Assembly: GCA_030141605.1 (NCBI GenBank) | Contig: JAQGDQ010000062.1 | Span: 1-62,500, forward strand | Reading direction: 5' to 3' | Source of the DNA: Tubiluchus corallicola | Taxonomy: Eukaryota; Priapulida; Priapulimorpha; Priapulimorphida; Tubiluchidae | DNA: 62,500 nucleotides | Shown: positions 48,599-59,288 of the stretch, piece by piece | Layout: each line of letters begins with the position of its first letter | Position numbering within the stretch: position 1 is the first letter of the stretch | The notes under the pieces: generated by a model | The model's database searches: none | Told to the model about the DNA's origin: nothing | What the model saw: the letters and a program-made list of their open reading frames with translations, nothing else | Translations under genes and position numbers: made by a program

Positions 48599-51366
48599 TA
48601 AATTGTGCTAGTCGCAAAGAGCTGGTCACTGCAGCGAAGCTCAGTCTTATTATACACATAAATATGAAAACAGCTACATAGGCGTATATAGTATTATACT
48701 TACATATGTTACAGATACTTATATAAATATTCATAAGTATTTTCATAAGTATTTTTATTAATGCTTATCGTTTCTGAGTACTGTTTTGTATTATTATAAA
48801 ACTGCAATTTTGATAGGTACTTGATTACCATTTTGTCGTTCAATCATTATTATGTTTGTATTATTGACTAGTTGTTTTGACATTTTTGATACTATCGAAG
48901 TTGTTGTATTTATTATTACTAACTTTCTTCTTACTGTAAGTACTTTTTATTATTATAAAGCAGTAATTTTAACATGTCGTTTTGTTGTTGTAGAAACATT
49001 ATTACTGTTCTCATACAAACCTGCTTGCTCTCTTGAGATACGCCAACGTTTTGCTGACTTACTGTACAACCTTGATTCATTGCCTATCATCTCTGTTATA
49101 CTAATGGCTTAAGCACTAATCAGGTGTTCATGTGAAAATGTGACGCCACACACACTTTTGCTGGCTTAATTTCCCAAAGAGTTGCTAAATAAAACTTAAA
49201 ACATTTACTTGCCTGCGTGTAAATAATGAATCTCCTATGAACTTGCAGTGCAACAGGCAACGTAAACATGCATCACTTGTAGTCTTAATGCAGCAATATT
49301 GATACATACATTTATTAAGTGCTACTGGTACACTAATCATAAATTAAGTTAAGAAATTACTTTATTAAATTAAAACTGTCAATATTTTTGAGAAATGATA
49401 CTGTTGTGTCTCTGGGACGAAACTAGAGTCCGACAAGGCAATGATATTTCGGTCTTCTGATCACAAAGATTCCAAGGTTTAAGTCCGCCTGCAGACATAA
49501 CAGCGTTACCTTTCCATGATTTTTTGTGTTTCTTCCGAGAAATAATTGCGGGCCTACATAGTCACTAATGTTAACACATTCTTAGATCTGTCAGTTCTGT
49601 ATGTATATTAAATCTACCGTATTTCATTTTGCATTTGTATGTTCATCTCTTGATGGCTTCCATGACACGAATATAGTTCAATTGACACTTACAACCATTT
49701 ATAAAACAAGTTTACAAGCAGCTCTGCCTTATTTATGCCTTTAACTATAGTGGTCAGAAAAGTGAGTGACGCACACCCCTATTTTCTTAGAAGTGAACGT
49801 GACGCACTATTAATATGTATTTCAATCTAAAACCGTGTTGCAGCAGGTGTACAATGTAATAAAGATTATTACTTCTGGGATTTGACTCGACATGAGCAAG
49901 TTGCTTCATTGAGAAATTTCTAAAATTATTTGTATATTGATTAATAGTATAATACTACAATTTGCATGCTTTGGTAACAGGCAATAGCGACCGCGACGGT
50001 TGCTGGGACGACGACGAGGATGAATAATTATTTTAAAAATAAAAATGAATTTTTCTAGATGTCGCGTTCCTAATCATACTGAACAGTCCTTAAAGATATA
50101 AGAAACGGATTGTATCCACAAGTGCTCTCACAATTTTTTAGTGTTTATGAAGCCGCGTAGAGTATCACAACTATAAGTCGCGATCTTTTTTACCCCAGTC
50201 TTTAAAGTTCAAGCACTTCAGATGAAACTTAAAAAGTTTTGGTATTTAGTATACTGATTTCAGGCATTGAAAAAAGGAACTAATTATGAAGGTTGTATAT
50301 GCATCAAAACGTGGTTGTGGCATCTCTGCCGCCTGTTGACTATCCGCATGTATGCTAGACTCCTAGTGCAGTGTCGTCCCTTTTTAAGTAGATGAGCAGC
50401 CTTGATTATAGGTTAAGTTCAGGTGTATGTCAACCATCTACAACAACCATACCACCTTATTGGTTATTATTTGCAAAGCGTTTCAGATTAACCGTGCAAA
50501 AATCTGTTATGGCGGAATGCTAAATTATACAATAAGTTCGAATCGAACGATAGTCGAGGGACTCGCTGATCTCAAGATCAGAAAATAAGTGTGGTTTAGA
50601 AAATGACGACAGTGTCACCATCTTTAATTCAGATCGAAAATCCGACTCTGTCAATCGATGCAAAATTCGCTCTAGTATGTTCCTATAAATTTCAATACAA
50701 TCTATTGCGAATTGACCGAGTCTTAAGTTTGTTTCTTAGTAACGCTATCGTCCATCTTGAATTTCAAATAGCGGTTCGAAAATCGATGCGGAATTTGTCA
50801 ATGTGAAGTTTCATGACGATCCATTACAAATTCACTGAACCCTAGGTTATTGTAATGGTCGTGTCGGGCAGCGAATTAACATTGATTCAAGTCCAGCATT
50901 TTTCATACTTTATTTGATGTTTAAACTCTCAATACATCCGGATTAGGTCAACTGCAAAATTAATCAACAAACGTTAGTTCCCAAATAGGCTGAACTATCT
51001 ATTAACATTAATTTAGCTAGATGCAAATTATCTTAATTAGGCATGAACAGGTGAACAGTTATTTATTTTGGTTGAATTGCCACGAAAGTTTAGTACATTT
51101 ATTACCTTTTGTCTCGCGTGCAGGGATAATTGTTTAAACACTATAATAATTTTAAATCCTTTATTTTTTATTTTATCGTTATTTTTCCTTCTTGCTCCAA
51201 TACGATAGGCGATATCTTTCCGTTCATGTGCCGTTCAAATTTATTTTGCACACCCGCCGCCACAGTTGTCATCCCCCAACAAGAACTATACACAGACAAG
51301 TAGACGAGGGGCGGGTTCTCGAGCAAAAACCTAATTATTGGTATTGGTAACTGTTGGTGTTTAAGC
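48599..51366. other. Intergenic, one SINE-like piece, otherwise nothing
   Basis: Apart from the tRNA-like segment at 49.42 kb I recognise no gene. The open frames at 48852-49112 and 50603-50806 lack coding features. Confidence 0.4.
49420..49500 (+). mobile_element. tRNA-like SINE head
   Basis: GAGTCCGACAAGGCAATGAT (A-box side), GGTCTTCTGATCAC (anticodon-arm-like) and the box-B-like GGTTTAAGTCC at 49476-49486. It does not fold into a clean tRNA. Body and tail not delimited. Confidence 0.5.
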
Positions 51367-51376
51367 TATATATTTA
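51367..51376 (+). promoter_or_regulatory. Possible TATA box of the upstream secreted-protein gene
   Basis: TATATATTTAAGG lies about 85 bp before the ATG at 51453, which would place the start of a short 5' UTR near 51400. Based on position and sequence only. Confidence 0.35.
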
Positions 51377-51452
51377 AGGCCTAGTAAGTAATACAAGTAC
51401 TACGAATAATTTCTTTAAATTTTATAATTTTATAGATAGGCCTTTGCGGAAG

Positions 51453-51488
51453 ATGTTGCCAATATCTAGTCTAAATTTCTTAGTTTTG
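51453..51488 (+). CDS. Secreted Q/Y/P-rich protein A, exon 1 (first half of signal peptide)
   Basis: ATG plus 11 codons, MLPISSLNFLVL, then a GTGAGT donor at 51489. Joined in phase 0 to exon 2 (GVSVCVVHA) this makes a 21-residue signal peptide with a likely cut after VVHA. The paralogue at 57.58 kb has an identical layout of 12 codons, phase 0 and GTGAGT. Confidence 0.82.
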
Positions 51489-52045
51489 GTGAGTAGATAT
51501 CTACGTGTTTTCAATATGTAGCAAGGAAATCTTTATTAAATAAAAATATTTTTTTATTTTTGTGAATTTGATAAAGGTTATTTTTATAAAATTGTTCTCG
51601 ATTCATTTTTATTTTATATTTAACAAAAATGTAACATAGTTGATATTTTTGTGTCGAACAACAAAAAATTAGGCGGATTAACACCACTTTAAATTAACAA
51701 TGAACTGATTACTATTACATTGTAACGTTGACCCACCAATTAGAATACGTTTACTTATTTCCGGGAAATGATCAGATTATTTATTTTAACATTTACATTT
51801 GTATGTAACACTTGTGTATATTTAAACGTGGTGAAACAAATTTAAATCTAAATCTAAAACTTTTGATTTGATTATTTCAAATGTCTTTATCAAAAAATAT
51901 CAGCACCAAATCACACCAGAAAATGCAAGAACTCCACCAAAAGTATTACATACAACTTCCACTTTAGTTGTTTTGTTATCCTATTTTGAAATGCTTCACC
52001 AAGTTAAATATTTCAACTCCTATGTCTTCATTTTGTTTTCGTTAG
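51489..52045 (+). other. Intron 1 of gene A
   Basis: GTGAGT ... TTTTCGTTAG, 557 bp, phase 0. AT-rich with no features. Confidence 0.82.
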
Positions 52046-54592
52046 GGTGTTTCCGTGTGTGTTGTACATGCCACCTTTCCGCCCGAAGGTGGTATTTTGG
52101 ATGTACTTAACGGCGCATCAGCCATTGGAGAGCTTGAGGCATTTCGTGGCTCAGCGTTTCGTGGAATCGGTGGTCCACCTCCAACTTTAGGTGGCGACCC
52201 AAGGAATTTCAAGGTGCAAACATATTCATATAATCAACCGTATGGACGCAGCAGTGGAAGTGGCTATCGGTATGATAACAAAAAAGGGCCTATTGAATAC
52301 AGTTACAGCAACAAAATGGTTAACAATCAGCCACCGCAACATCAGTATCACTCTAATGGATATAAAGCTGAAGACCTTCAGCAGAATTACAGGTACCCTG
52401 TAAACCAGTACCATCAAACGGGAAGGTCGCAACAGTTTAATGGGCATCCAATTCACAATGGTCAGCAAAATCAGTTCTATCGTCACAATTCTGGTCGCGG
52501 ACGGCGAGGTGCTGCAGACCTTCGAGCACGTAATTATGGTCGTCCAGTAAATGTCGGTCATCAAGTATATGACACACAGCCTATTAGTAGACATCCTCGG
52601 ACTGATCGTCAGCAAAATTACCCAAATTTGCGTAGACCACATCAGGGTGCTCCAGTGCCTTATCAAGGAACTGTGTCTAAAAGCAGTGGCCCAAATTTAG
52701 CAATGGAAAACAAGCAGGACAATACAATAGGTGCATTTGACATACCAACCTTAGATATATCTGGCCCAAGATCTGCACTCACTCCTGCCAGTGGCTATGG
52801 GTCCATAGATCCAATGACAAAGTTTGGAGCGTACCCTGGTGGAGGAAGCAGCAGCTACAGCATTCCTGGCGGGACAGGACCTAGTTTTGGCTTTGGATCG
52901 GCTGTTGGTCCTGGAGATTTTGGAGGAATGTATCAAAACTATGGACCGCCTGGAGGCATGAATCCAATGGGTTCGTATTCAAAACACTTTGGACCTATGC
53001 ATTTTCAAACAGTAGGTGCTGACTTGCAGCAGCACGACATAGTGAATCCTCAAGGAGGGTTTGACCCAATGCCTTTTGACAAGTATGGGCCAGATGGTGG
53101 TTACAATGAACCTCCTAAGGACACTCAAGCCCCACAAATGCAAAGCCCACCAAGACCGAGTGGGCAAGGTACATATGGTCGTGAACAAAGTCCAACAGCT
53201 TATTCAAAACCAAATTATAGAATTTTGGGAGGAACACAATACAAGATTGAAATTCCAGGTACAACTGTGCTGTATGTGGAAACTACACAAGCACCGGATG
53301 TGTTAAAGGGAAATGACACAGGACTCAACTTGAAGCAATATTCGCCTAATGCAATTAGTCGACAAGGTTATCCTGCTGATTATCCAACTGCACTGGTGCC
53401 AAGCATCCAAGAACATAAATTTACAGCTTATCAGAAAAGAGAACCAGTTAGTTACCTTACAAATAACCAACAAGCTGGTGGTGAAATACATTCCAATCAA
53501 ATAATAAAGCCAAGTATAGCGGATCAGAGACACATTCCGAATTACTATTCAGTACAGCCAAATAATTACAAAACAAGTCAGCCCATAACTTATAACGAAC
53601 AACAACAACCGCAGCCAAAAGGTTATCGTTCGACGCCGCAAGGATCGCCGGGAAACCAGATCGGCTATCACCCGCAGCAGCCTCCACTCGTACAAACCCG
53701 ACAAACAGGACAGACACCGCAAACAAGATATCCAGCAGCACAACCAATTAGATACTCGCAGACTCAGCCAGTGGCCTATTCTCAGACACAGCCAACAGGA
53801 CACATACAAGCACAGTCAAGTGGATACTCGCAGACTCAGCCAGTGGCCTATCCTCAGACAAAGTCAACAGGACACATACAAGCACAGTCAAGTGGATACT
53901 CGCAGACTCAGCCAGTGGCCTATTCTCAGACACAGCCAACAGGACACATACAAGCACAGTCAAGCGGATACCCAAAGACGCAGTTGGTAAGTTATCCCAA
54001 GTCTCAGTCAACAAGTTATACTCAAGTACAGCCAACTGGGTACCAAACAAGACAACCAGTAACTTATCCATCTGAAAGCAGTAGTGGTCAATATTCAATC
54101 CAACCCATTACAACAAACGCGTATAGAAGAGAAACTCAAGGCAACTACCAGCAACATTTACCAGTCTCTCAACCTATTGGGCATCCGCAGAATCAAAATA
54201 AATACCCAGCTAGGCAACTGGGTAACCAACAGGTACAACAGCCGTTGAAAGCAGGGCCTCAAGTTGCTCATCCACAAGCTTTACCAGTTCAGTCACCGCC
54301 AATGTATCTGCATCAAAGACCATCATCAGTTTCTTCTGGTCGTGATCCAAACGCGTATTACACAAGACAAACCGCAGGGAAAACAGCTAACATGCAAAGC
54401 ACAAACAGATATCCTCAGGGTAAAATACCGCCATCATATCAAGGAAGGGTTCCTTCAGCTGAATACCAAACCCCTTACAAAAGCTTATCACCTAGAGCTG
54501 GTCAGACACGTCCAAACCTAAGGATTGCAAGTCTGATGCCTGCAAAAGAGCGACCGCCATTACCACTTCCAGCAGGTTCTGCAAGAGTTTAA
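52046..54592 (+). CDS. Secreted Q/Y/P-rich repetitive protein A, exon 2
   Basis: This exon encodes 848 residues and a stop, so with exon 1 the precursor is 860 residues. After the signal peptide comes TFPPEGGILDVLNGASAIGE, then AFRGSAFRGIGGPPPTLGG, matching the N terminus of gene B. Residues about 60-225 are rich in Gln, Asn, Tyr, His and Arg. Residues 230-317 are Gly/Ser/Pro-rich (GSSSYSIPGGTGPSFGFG). Conserved block 1 is at 318-371 (NPMGSYSKHFGPMHFQ through FDPMPFDKYGPDGGYN) and block 2 at about 407-425 (GGTQYKIEIPGTTVLYVE). The C-terminal half is Q/P/Y-rich and contains three near-identical 24-residue repeats (YSQTQPVAYSQTQPTGHIQ, then AQSSG) at residues 582-653. After the signal peptide I see no Cys or known domain. 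Composition suggests an extracellular structural or adhesive protein with possible Tyr cross-linking (inference). Confidence 0.88.
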   Translation, partial: GVSVCVVHATFPPEGGILDVLNGASAIGELEAFRGSAFRGIGGPPPTLGGDPRNFKVQTYSYNQPYGRSSGSGYRYDNKKGPIEYSYSNKMVNNQPPQHQYHSNGYKAEDLQQNYRYPVNQYHQTGRSQQFNGHPIHNGQQNQFYRHNSGRGRRGAADLRARNYGRPVNVGHQVYDTQPISRHPRTDRQQNYPNLRRPHQGAPVPYQGTVSKSSGPNLAMENKQDNTIGAFDIPTLDISGPRSALTPASGYGSIDPMTKFGAYPGGGSSSYSIPGGTGPSFGFGSAVGPGDFGGMYQNYGPPGGMNPMGSYSKHFGPMHFQTVGADLQQHDIVNPQGGFDPMPFDKYGPDGGYNEPPKDTQAPQMQSPPRPSGQGTYGREQSPTAYSKPNYRILGGTQYKIEIPGTTVLYVETTQAPDVLKGNDTGLNLKQYSPNAISRQGYPADYPTALVPSIQEHKFTAYQKREPVSYLTNNQQAGGEIHSNQIIKPSIADQRHIPNYYSVQPNNYKTSQPITYNEQQQPQPKGYRSTPQGSPGNQIGYHPQQPPLVQTRQTGQTPQTRYPAAQPIRYSQTQPVAYSQTQPTGHIQAQSSGYSQTQPVAYPQTKSTGHIQAQSSGYSQTQPVAYSQTQPTGHIQAQSSGYPKTQLVSYPKSQSTSYTQVQPTGYQTRQPVTYPSESSSGQYSIQPITTNAYRRETQGNYQQHLPVSQPIGHPQNQNKYPARQLGNQQVQQPLKAGPQVAHPQALPVQSPPMYLHQRPSSVSSGRDPNAYYTRQTAGKTANMQSTNRYPQGKIPPSYQGRVPSAEYQTPYKSLSPRAGQTRPNLRIASLMPAKERPPLPLPAGSARV
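53753..53968 (+). repeat. 72 bp in-frame tandem repeat, three copies, in gene A
   Basis: Three tandem 72 bp units encode 24 residues each. They differ by only a few bases, also at third codon positions, so they are a recent in-frame expansion. Decayed relatives (YPKTQLVSYPKSQSTSY) follow downstream. Confidence 0.92.
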
Positions 54593-57580
54593 TACGGTGC
54601 CTTCAGAACAGTAATGTCAGAATTTTTCTAAGTTTGTTCTAACTGTCGACGCTAGATGGCAGAACGACACAAAGCAAATTGAACTTTCAGGTGTTTGTGC
54701 AACGTCAGAAAATAATACATTAACTGCACTGGATCAAAAAATTCGCCTTATATTAACTAGAACAGTTCACTACTGCTGTATCTTCAACTAATTTATGAAT
54801 GATTGTTGCAAGTGCACTGTGATATGATGTTCTATGTCTGCTGTAAAATTGCTTGTACTGACATAACTTTAATTTTACTAGCTAGAAGTGTGAAAGCACA
54901 CACACTACATATAATATTAATTGTAATTATCATAATTATCATTGTCATTAAACTAATACATACAAAAAGAAGTGATCAAGGATTATTGTGTAGTATGTGT
55001 CATAATTAGAAAAAAACGAACATTTTATTTTTACCTTCAACTTGTTCCTATTCTATTAATTACTGCGTCCCACCCAGCCCACAAGTTTCCAATACCTACC
55101 ACTGACTTTACAATGAGATCTATAAATTATGTTTGTAACTTTTAATGTTGATGTTGTAATTTTGTAATGTTAATTTTGTAATTAACGAATCTGTAAAATT
55201 TTCACTTTAAAGTTAGTCAAGAAAGCTGTTACAAATAAAGAATATTTAAATTTGTCAACAGAAGGTCAATTGTTTTTTTAAAAATTTTTCAATTGAAAAG
55301 ATTGAAATCGCCCCACGAGAAACTACAATGACTACAATGATTATGATGAGTCAGTCACGTCAGACTGGAAAAAGCTTACTAGGAATTAAGTAAAGAAATT
55401 CGGTTATTGCTAATCGGTTATTGCAAACCCATCAAAGTATTTAGAAATTAATAGCTTTCATAGTGGCTTGCAGGCACTGCAATATTAAATATAATTTATA
55501 CCATTTTTTTGACACATTTGTGACATTTTAAAGTTTAATTACGAACAGAACATAACAGTTCTTTAATTAAGTTTTATATTATATATATATATATATATAT
55601 TGTTTTTGACGCATGTATATACATATACATGGATGTATATAAACTCCAATAAAGTTTTTGATGGACATTTATTTTACATATAGCTGACCAACGGTTTCTG
55701 TTGTTCACATAGCTGTCGTTTTTCTGTTCTGTTTTTTCCTTTCTGTACTAAATGTCCTAAATTTTGACATTAGAATAAAAGTTGTTTTCCTCCGGTTTGC
55801 TTGACCCTTCCGCTGCATTCAAAGCGGTTGTAGTGATTTGATTTGTTTCAGCTTTAAGCCGATAAAAATCGTAAGAATTAAAGTTTCCAAATAAACTCTT
55901 TCGTTGTAATTTTGTAACATTTGGGACATTTGTTATAGTATTTGACTGTCAAGTTTTAAGGGTGCAGTCGACTATCTATCCGTTCAATCCAATTCTGGGT
56001 CATAGCAAAACACTCAGCGCACTAACGCGAATCAAACTGGCAAGCTTGCAAATTATTTCTATTCGCCATTTTTCAGAACAAACCTACATAATTTGGCAGC
56101 TGGGCAAAGACTTGCTGATAATATTCATGCTGTGGGCATCACAGAGATTTATCTAAGCAGCAGGGGTCAAAAGATTAAACTCAAATAAGATCTGACAGGA
56201 GCCGCTCAAGAGTAAAGAATGATAAAATCGTTAAATAATTATGATACAGTTGTGCCTGTTTACTTCTTGCAAATGTAGTATATATTTTCTCTTGACACAG
56301 TGGCAAAAAAATTCTGTTCTACTGCCCTGTAATTTTGCAAATCACCGCGAGTTTATCACTGACAGCAATCCGCCTTTTCTCTTAATGAAATCGTCTTTTG
56401 AACGATAAATTGCACACACTGGACAGTACACACAATTTACCTCATAAGTTCTAAGCAGCTGTGTCGGAATAGTATGACATTATGCTTCTAATGTTAATGA
56501 AATGCTTTAAAATAGCTGGTGTTAATTCAATAATAAGTAAGTAAGGACTGCTGCATACACTTTTCCCTGCATTGCGCAGTGAATTATCAGTAATATGTCC
56601 ATAGTGTGACAGAATACGTATTACGTATATTGAAACGAATGATTTAAAATTGTTTTTTCATAGCTAATGTATTAAATTTTGTCTGCCTGTATGTTAGTCA
56701 GTCAGTGTGCATGACTGTTTGTCTGTCTACCTATGGTCGTCTACTTGTCTGTCGTAAATGAATGATTAGATAAAATGATAAAATGATATATGTAATTATC
56801 TTATTATAGGCTTTGCAGTTTTTTCAGTTGGTGTCGGACGTCTTCTGCTTTTCAGAATGAATTTTTTGTTATTTATTATCTGTGTCTGAATTTTTTATTA
56901 TAAAACTAAAATTACTGAAAATCTGTACGAAACGGACTTCTCTGATTGTTAAAATTGAAAAGCAAAAACTGTTCCATGACTATTACAGTTAATTAACCAA
57001 ATACACTATTAAAATCTCTTCACGTGCATCATAATAATCGTTCTCAATAATGTGACATAGCGACAGACCCGAGTTAAAGTGAAAATAAAATAAGATGACA
57101 ACGAAAATGTCCCTCAGATTGGATATGGTTCTTCGACGAATCGTCGTAACTCATTTGTTTAGAAATAAATTGCGCGATGGACCAAGTGTGACGTCACGAG
57201 CATAGGCTTACATCTTGTGGGTCAGTGAAACGAGGTTTGCGATACGCTTCGGTATAGCTGTTTGAGTTTATATATGTAGGTGAAAGTTAACGAATATTAA
57301 TTAATTTGAAAATTGAAATAAGAGATATACGTTTAAAGAGTGATAGAGCCAACAAATAGTGCGCTGTGTGCGACGTACCTTGCCATTACGATTAACGATT
57401 ATCTTGGTTAGGATAAAACGTAATTGTACTATTTTGTTCAGAATTGTTGCATAATTAGACTATTACGGCTATTTGAGATGATGAGTTATTAAGTGTTAAG
57501 TGGATTAGTTATCAAAAACGGCGATTGGGCTAACTCCATCAGCCCAGAAAGTTGACTACTGGTTCCTACAGATTAAAAAG
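54593..57580. other. 3' UTR of gene A and the spacer between the paralogues
   Basis: The poly(A) signal of gene A is at 55234. (AT)n lies at 55579-55601. A GTCT/GTCA-rich cryptic tetranucleotide stretch lies at 56690-56755. No extra gene recognised. The region before 57581 should hold the promoter and 5' UTR of gene B. A TTATATATG at about 57269 is a weak TATA candidate. Confidence 0.5.
55234..55239 (+). other. Polyadenylation signal of gene A
   Basis: AATAAA in AT-rich sequence, about 640 bp after the stop codon. No earlier AATAAA is seen in the 3' UTR. Confidence 0.65.
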
Positions 57581-57616
57581 ATGGACAACATTGTTTTTTG
57601 TTTCATTTTGACTTTG
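57581..57616 (+). CDS. Secreted YGPPGG/QYRQP protein B, exon 1 (first half of signal peptide)
   Basis: ATG (context AAGATGG) plus 11 codons, MDNIVFCFILTL, then a GTGAGT donor at 57617. Joined in phase 0 to FVGSTHA of exon 2 it gives a 19-residue signal peptide with likely cleavage after STHA. Same layout as gene A. Confidence 0.84.
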
Positions 57617-59288
57617 GTGAGTGTATGATTTTGTTTCATAATAATGTTTAGTTAACATGAAATTTTTAAAAAATTCGCTTTGCTCTCACACATTTTCATT
57701 TAGACAGAATTTCGTCGATCACAGAGCAGCATTATATTTTGGAAACTGATTTGCAAACAGTCAAACTACAATTTTTGAAAAAGAATCACTAGAAGCAGTC
57801 GTGAACCGAAGTCATGAAAAGCAGGATGTTTAAAATAGTTTAAAGGCAAAAAGGGCAATGCGGTAGAAAGTTTGCTGAAACATGCGCTCCTAAATTAGAT
57901 GTGCCTTAGTCTAGTAGGTGCAGCTGTTTTTATTGTTATTGGAGTTTTTCTACAGTAACAAAAATAAGCCTAATTTGAGCGTGATGACACAATAAACTTT
58001 TGTGGCTTTTATTAGAGGGAAATGTGACAAAATTTAGCCTATAGATCATGCAAGTCCACTGAAAAATAGATGACCCGTGAAGTACAAACACAATTTGTAG
58101 TCGACTTTTCCTGCTAATAATTTAGTTTTTCACATACGATTAAGTTACCTCATCAGTAAAACAGGTACTAAAACTTTCTTACACAAGGTCGGTAATGTGG
58201 CGTATTGTTATAAATCTTGGTCAGCTCTATACTGAACTGCGGTACTCGAAATTTACAAGCAAGTTTAGCATCTATATTGATGCGAATAATTTTATAAATT
58301 TGGTTTCAAAATTTTGACAAAACGTATCTAATTGTACGCAATAGTATTGAGCCATTTTGCTAAAGTTGGCAGAACGACAATAAAACTGAGTAGGTCACCA
58401 GGTCGTCCAATCTCTCGCGGTCATGCGACACATGACAGTGAAGTTAGCTAATTGACCAACAGACGATGTGCTCTAAATTTTCAAATACAAACAAAACAAA
58501 AATCCTGACTGCGTTAGAGACAATATCCTGATTTTCACTGGATCACTTCAGACTGTTATTTTATAAGCCAGCAGCCGGATTTATCATTGTGGTCATAAGA
58601 ACGTTTGTTATAACAGTTTTACGCAAAAACCAATGAAGTTTGCAAGAAATTTTCAAATATTGTTTATCAGGCGTTTTAGTGAAATTTGCGAAACATTTTA
58701 TGAAAACCCTATATATAAGTTAGGAAGTTTGATAAAATCGCACTTAAGTTTGCGATCCATTGTAAGAATCACCGTTCGTAAGATAATTGATAAATCAGGT
58801 TTTATTTGTTAAATCTGGGTTTTATTATCTTATGTGAAAATGTATAGTGCTTTGATAACGGTGGACGTAGCACGTAGGGACTTTTGATGATGTAGGAACT
58901 TCATTGAATGCCCATATAAGGATGAGATGGAAGACACGCTGTTCGTGGATCAAATATAAAAACGATAAATTTTCCTTCTAAAATTGACGCAAAATTTCAT
59001 TTGTATTAAACAAAAAGAGTAATGTATAAAATGAAAATAAAAAAAAATCGAAAGCGCATTATTAACGTATTTTAAGCACTTTATATGTAACGAAGTATTC
59101 ACGCCACCTGAATTTACTTAGTATACCGAGTTTGCTAGTTATTATTGCTATTCGATTTTGAAGCATTTGAATCACGGAAATCCTTGACAAGTAAAAGTGG
59201 GATAAAATGGGAAGAGTCGTTTTTTCCATATAAAACATTTGCTTATTTTCACGTTATTAGCAAAACTTTCAATAAATGTTATTTTCAG
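57617..59288 (+). other. Intron 1 of gene B
   Basis: GTGAGT ... TTATTTTCAG, 1672 bp, phase 0. No repeat or gene noted. The reading frame of exon 2 stays open into the intron 3' end from about 59145. That stretch is not expected to be coding, because it lacks the composition of the protein and sits before the acceptor. Confidence 0.82.

Noticed and set aside
50521-50560. Box-B-like GTTCGAATCGAAC
   Set aside because: It is a short self-complementary sequence with no A box at the proper distance.
53748-54098. 116-codon minus-strand repetitive frame within gene A
   Set aside because: It is the antisense shadow of the 72 bp repeats in gene A.
59145-59288. Extension of the gene B open frame upstream of the acceptor
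   Set aside because: It begins with a non-ATG codon or within intron sequence, lacks a signal peptide and has no Y/P/G/Q bias. The TTATTTTCAG acceptor with the exon at 57581 explains the gene better.
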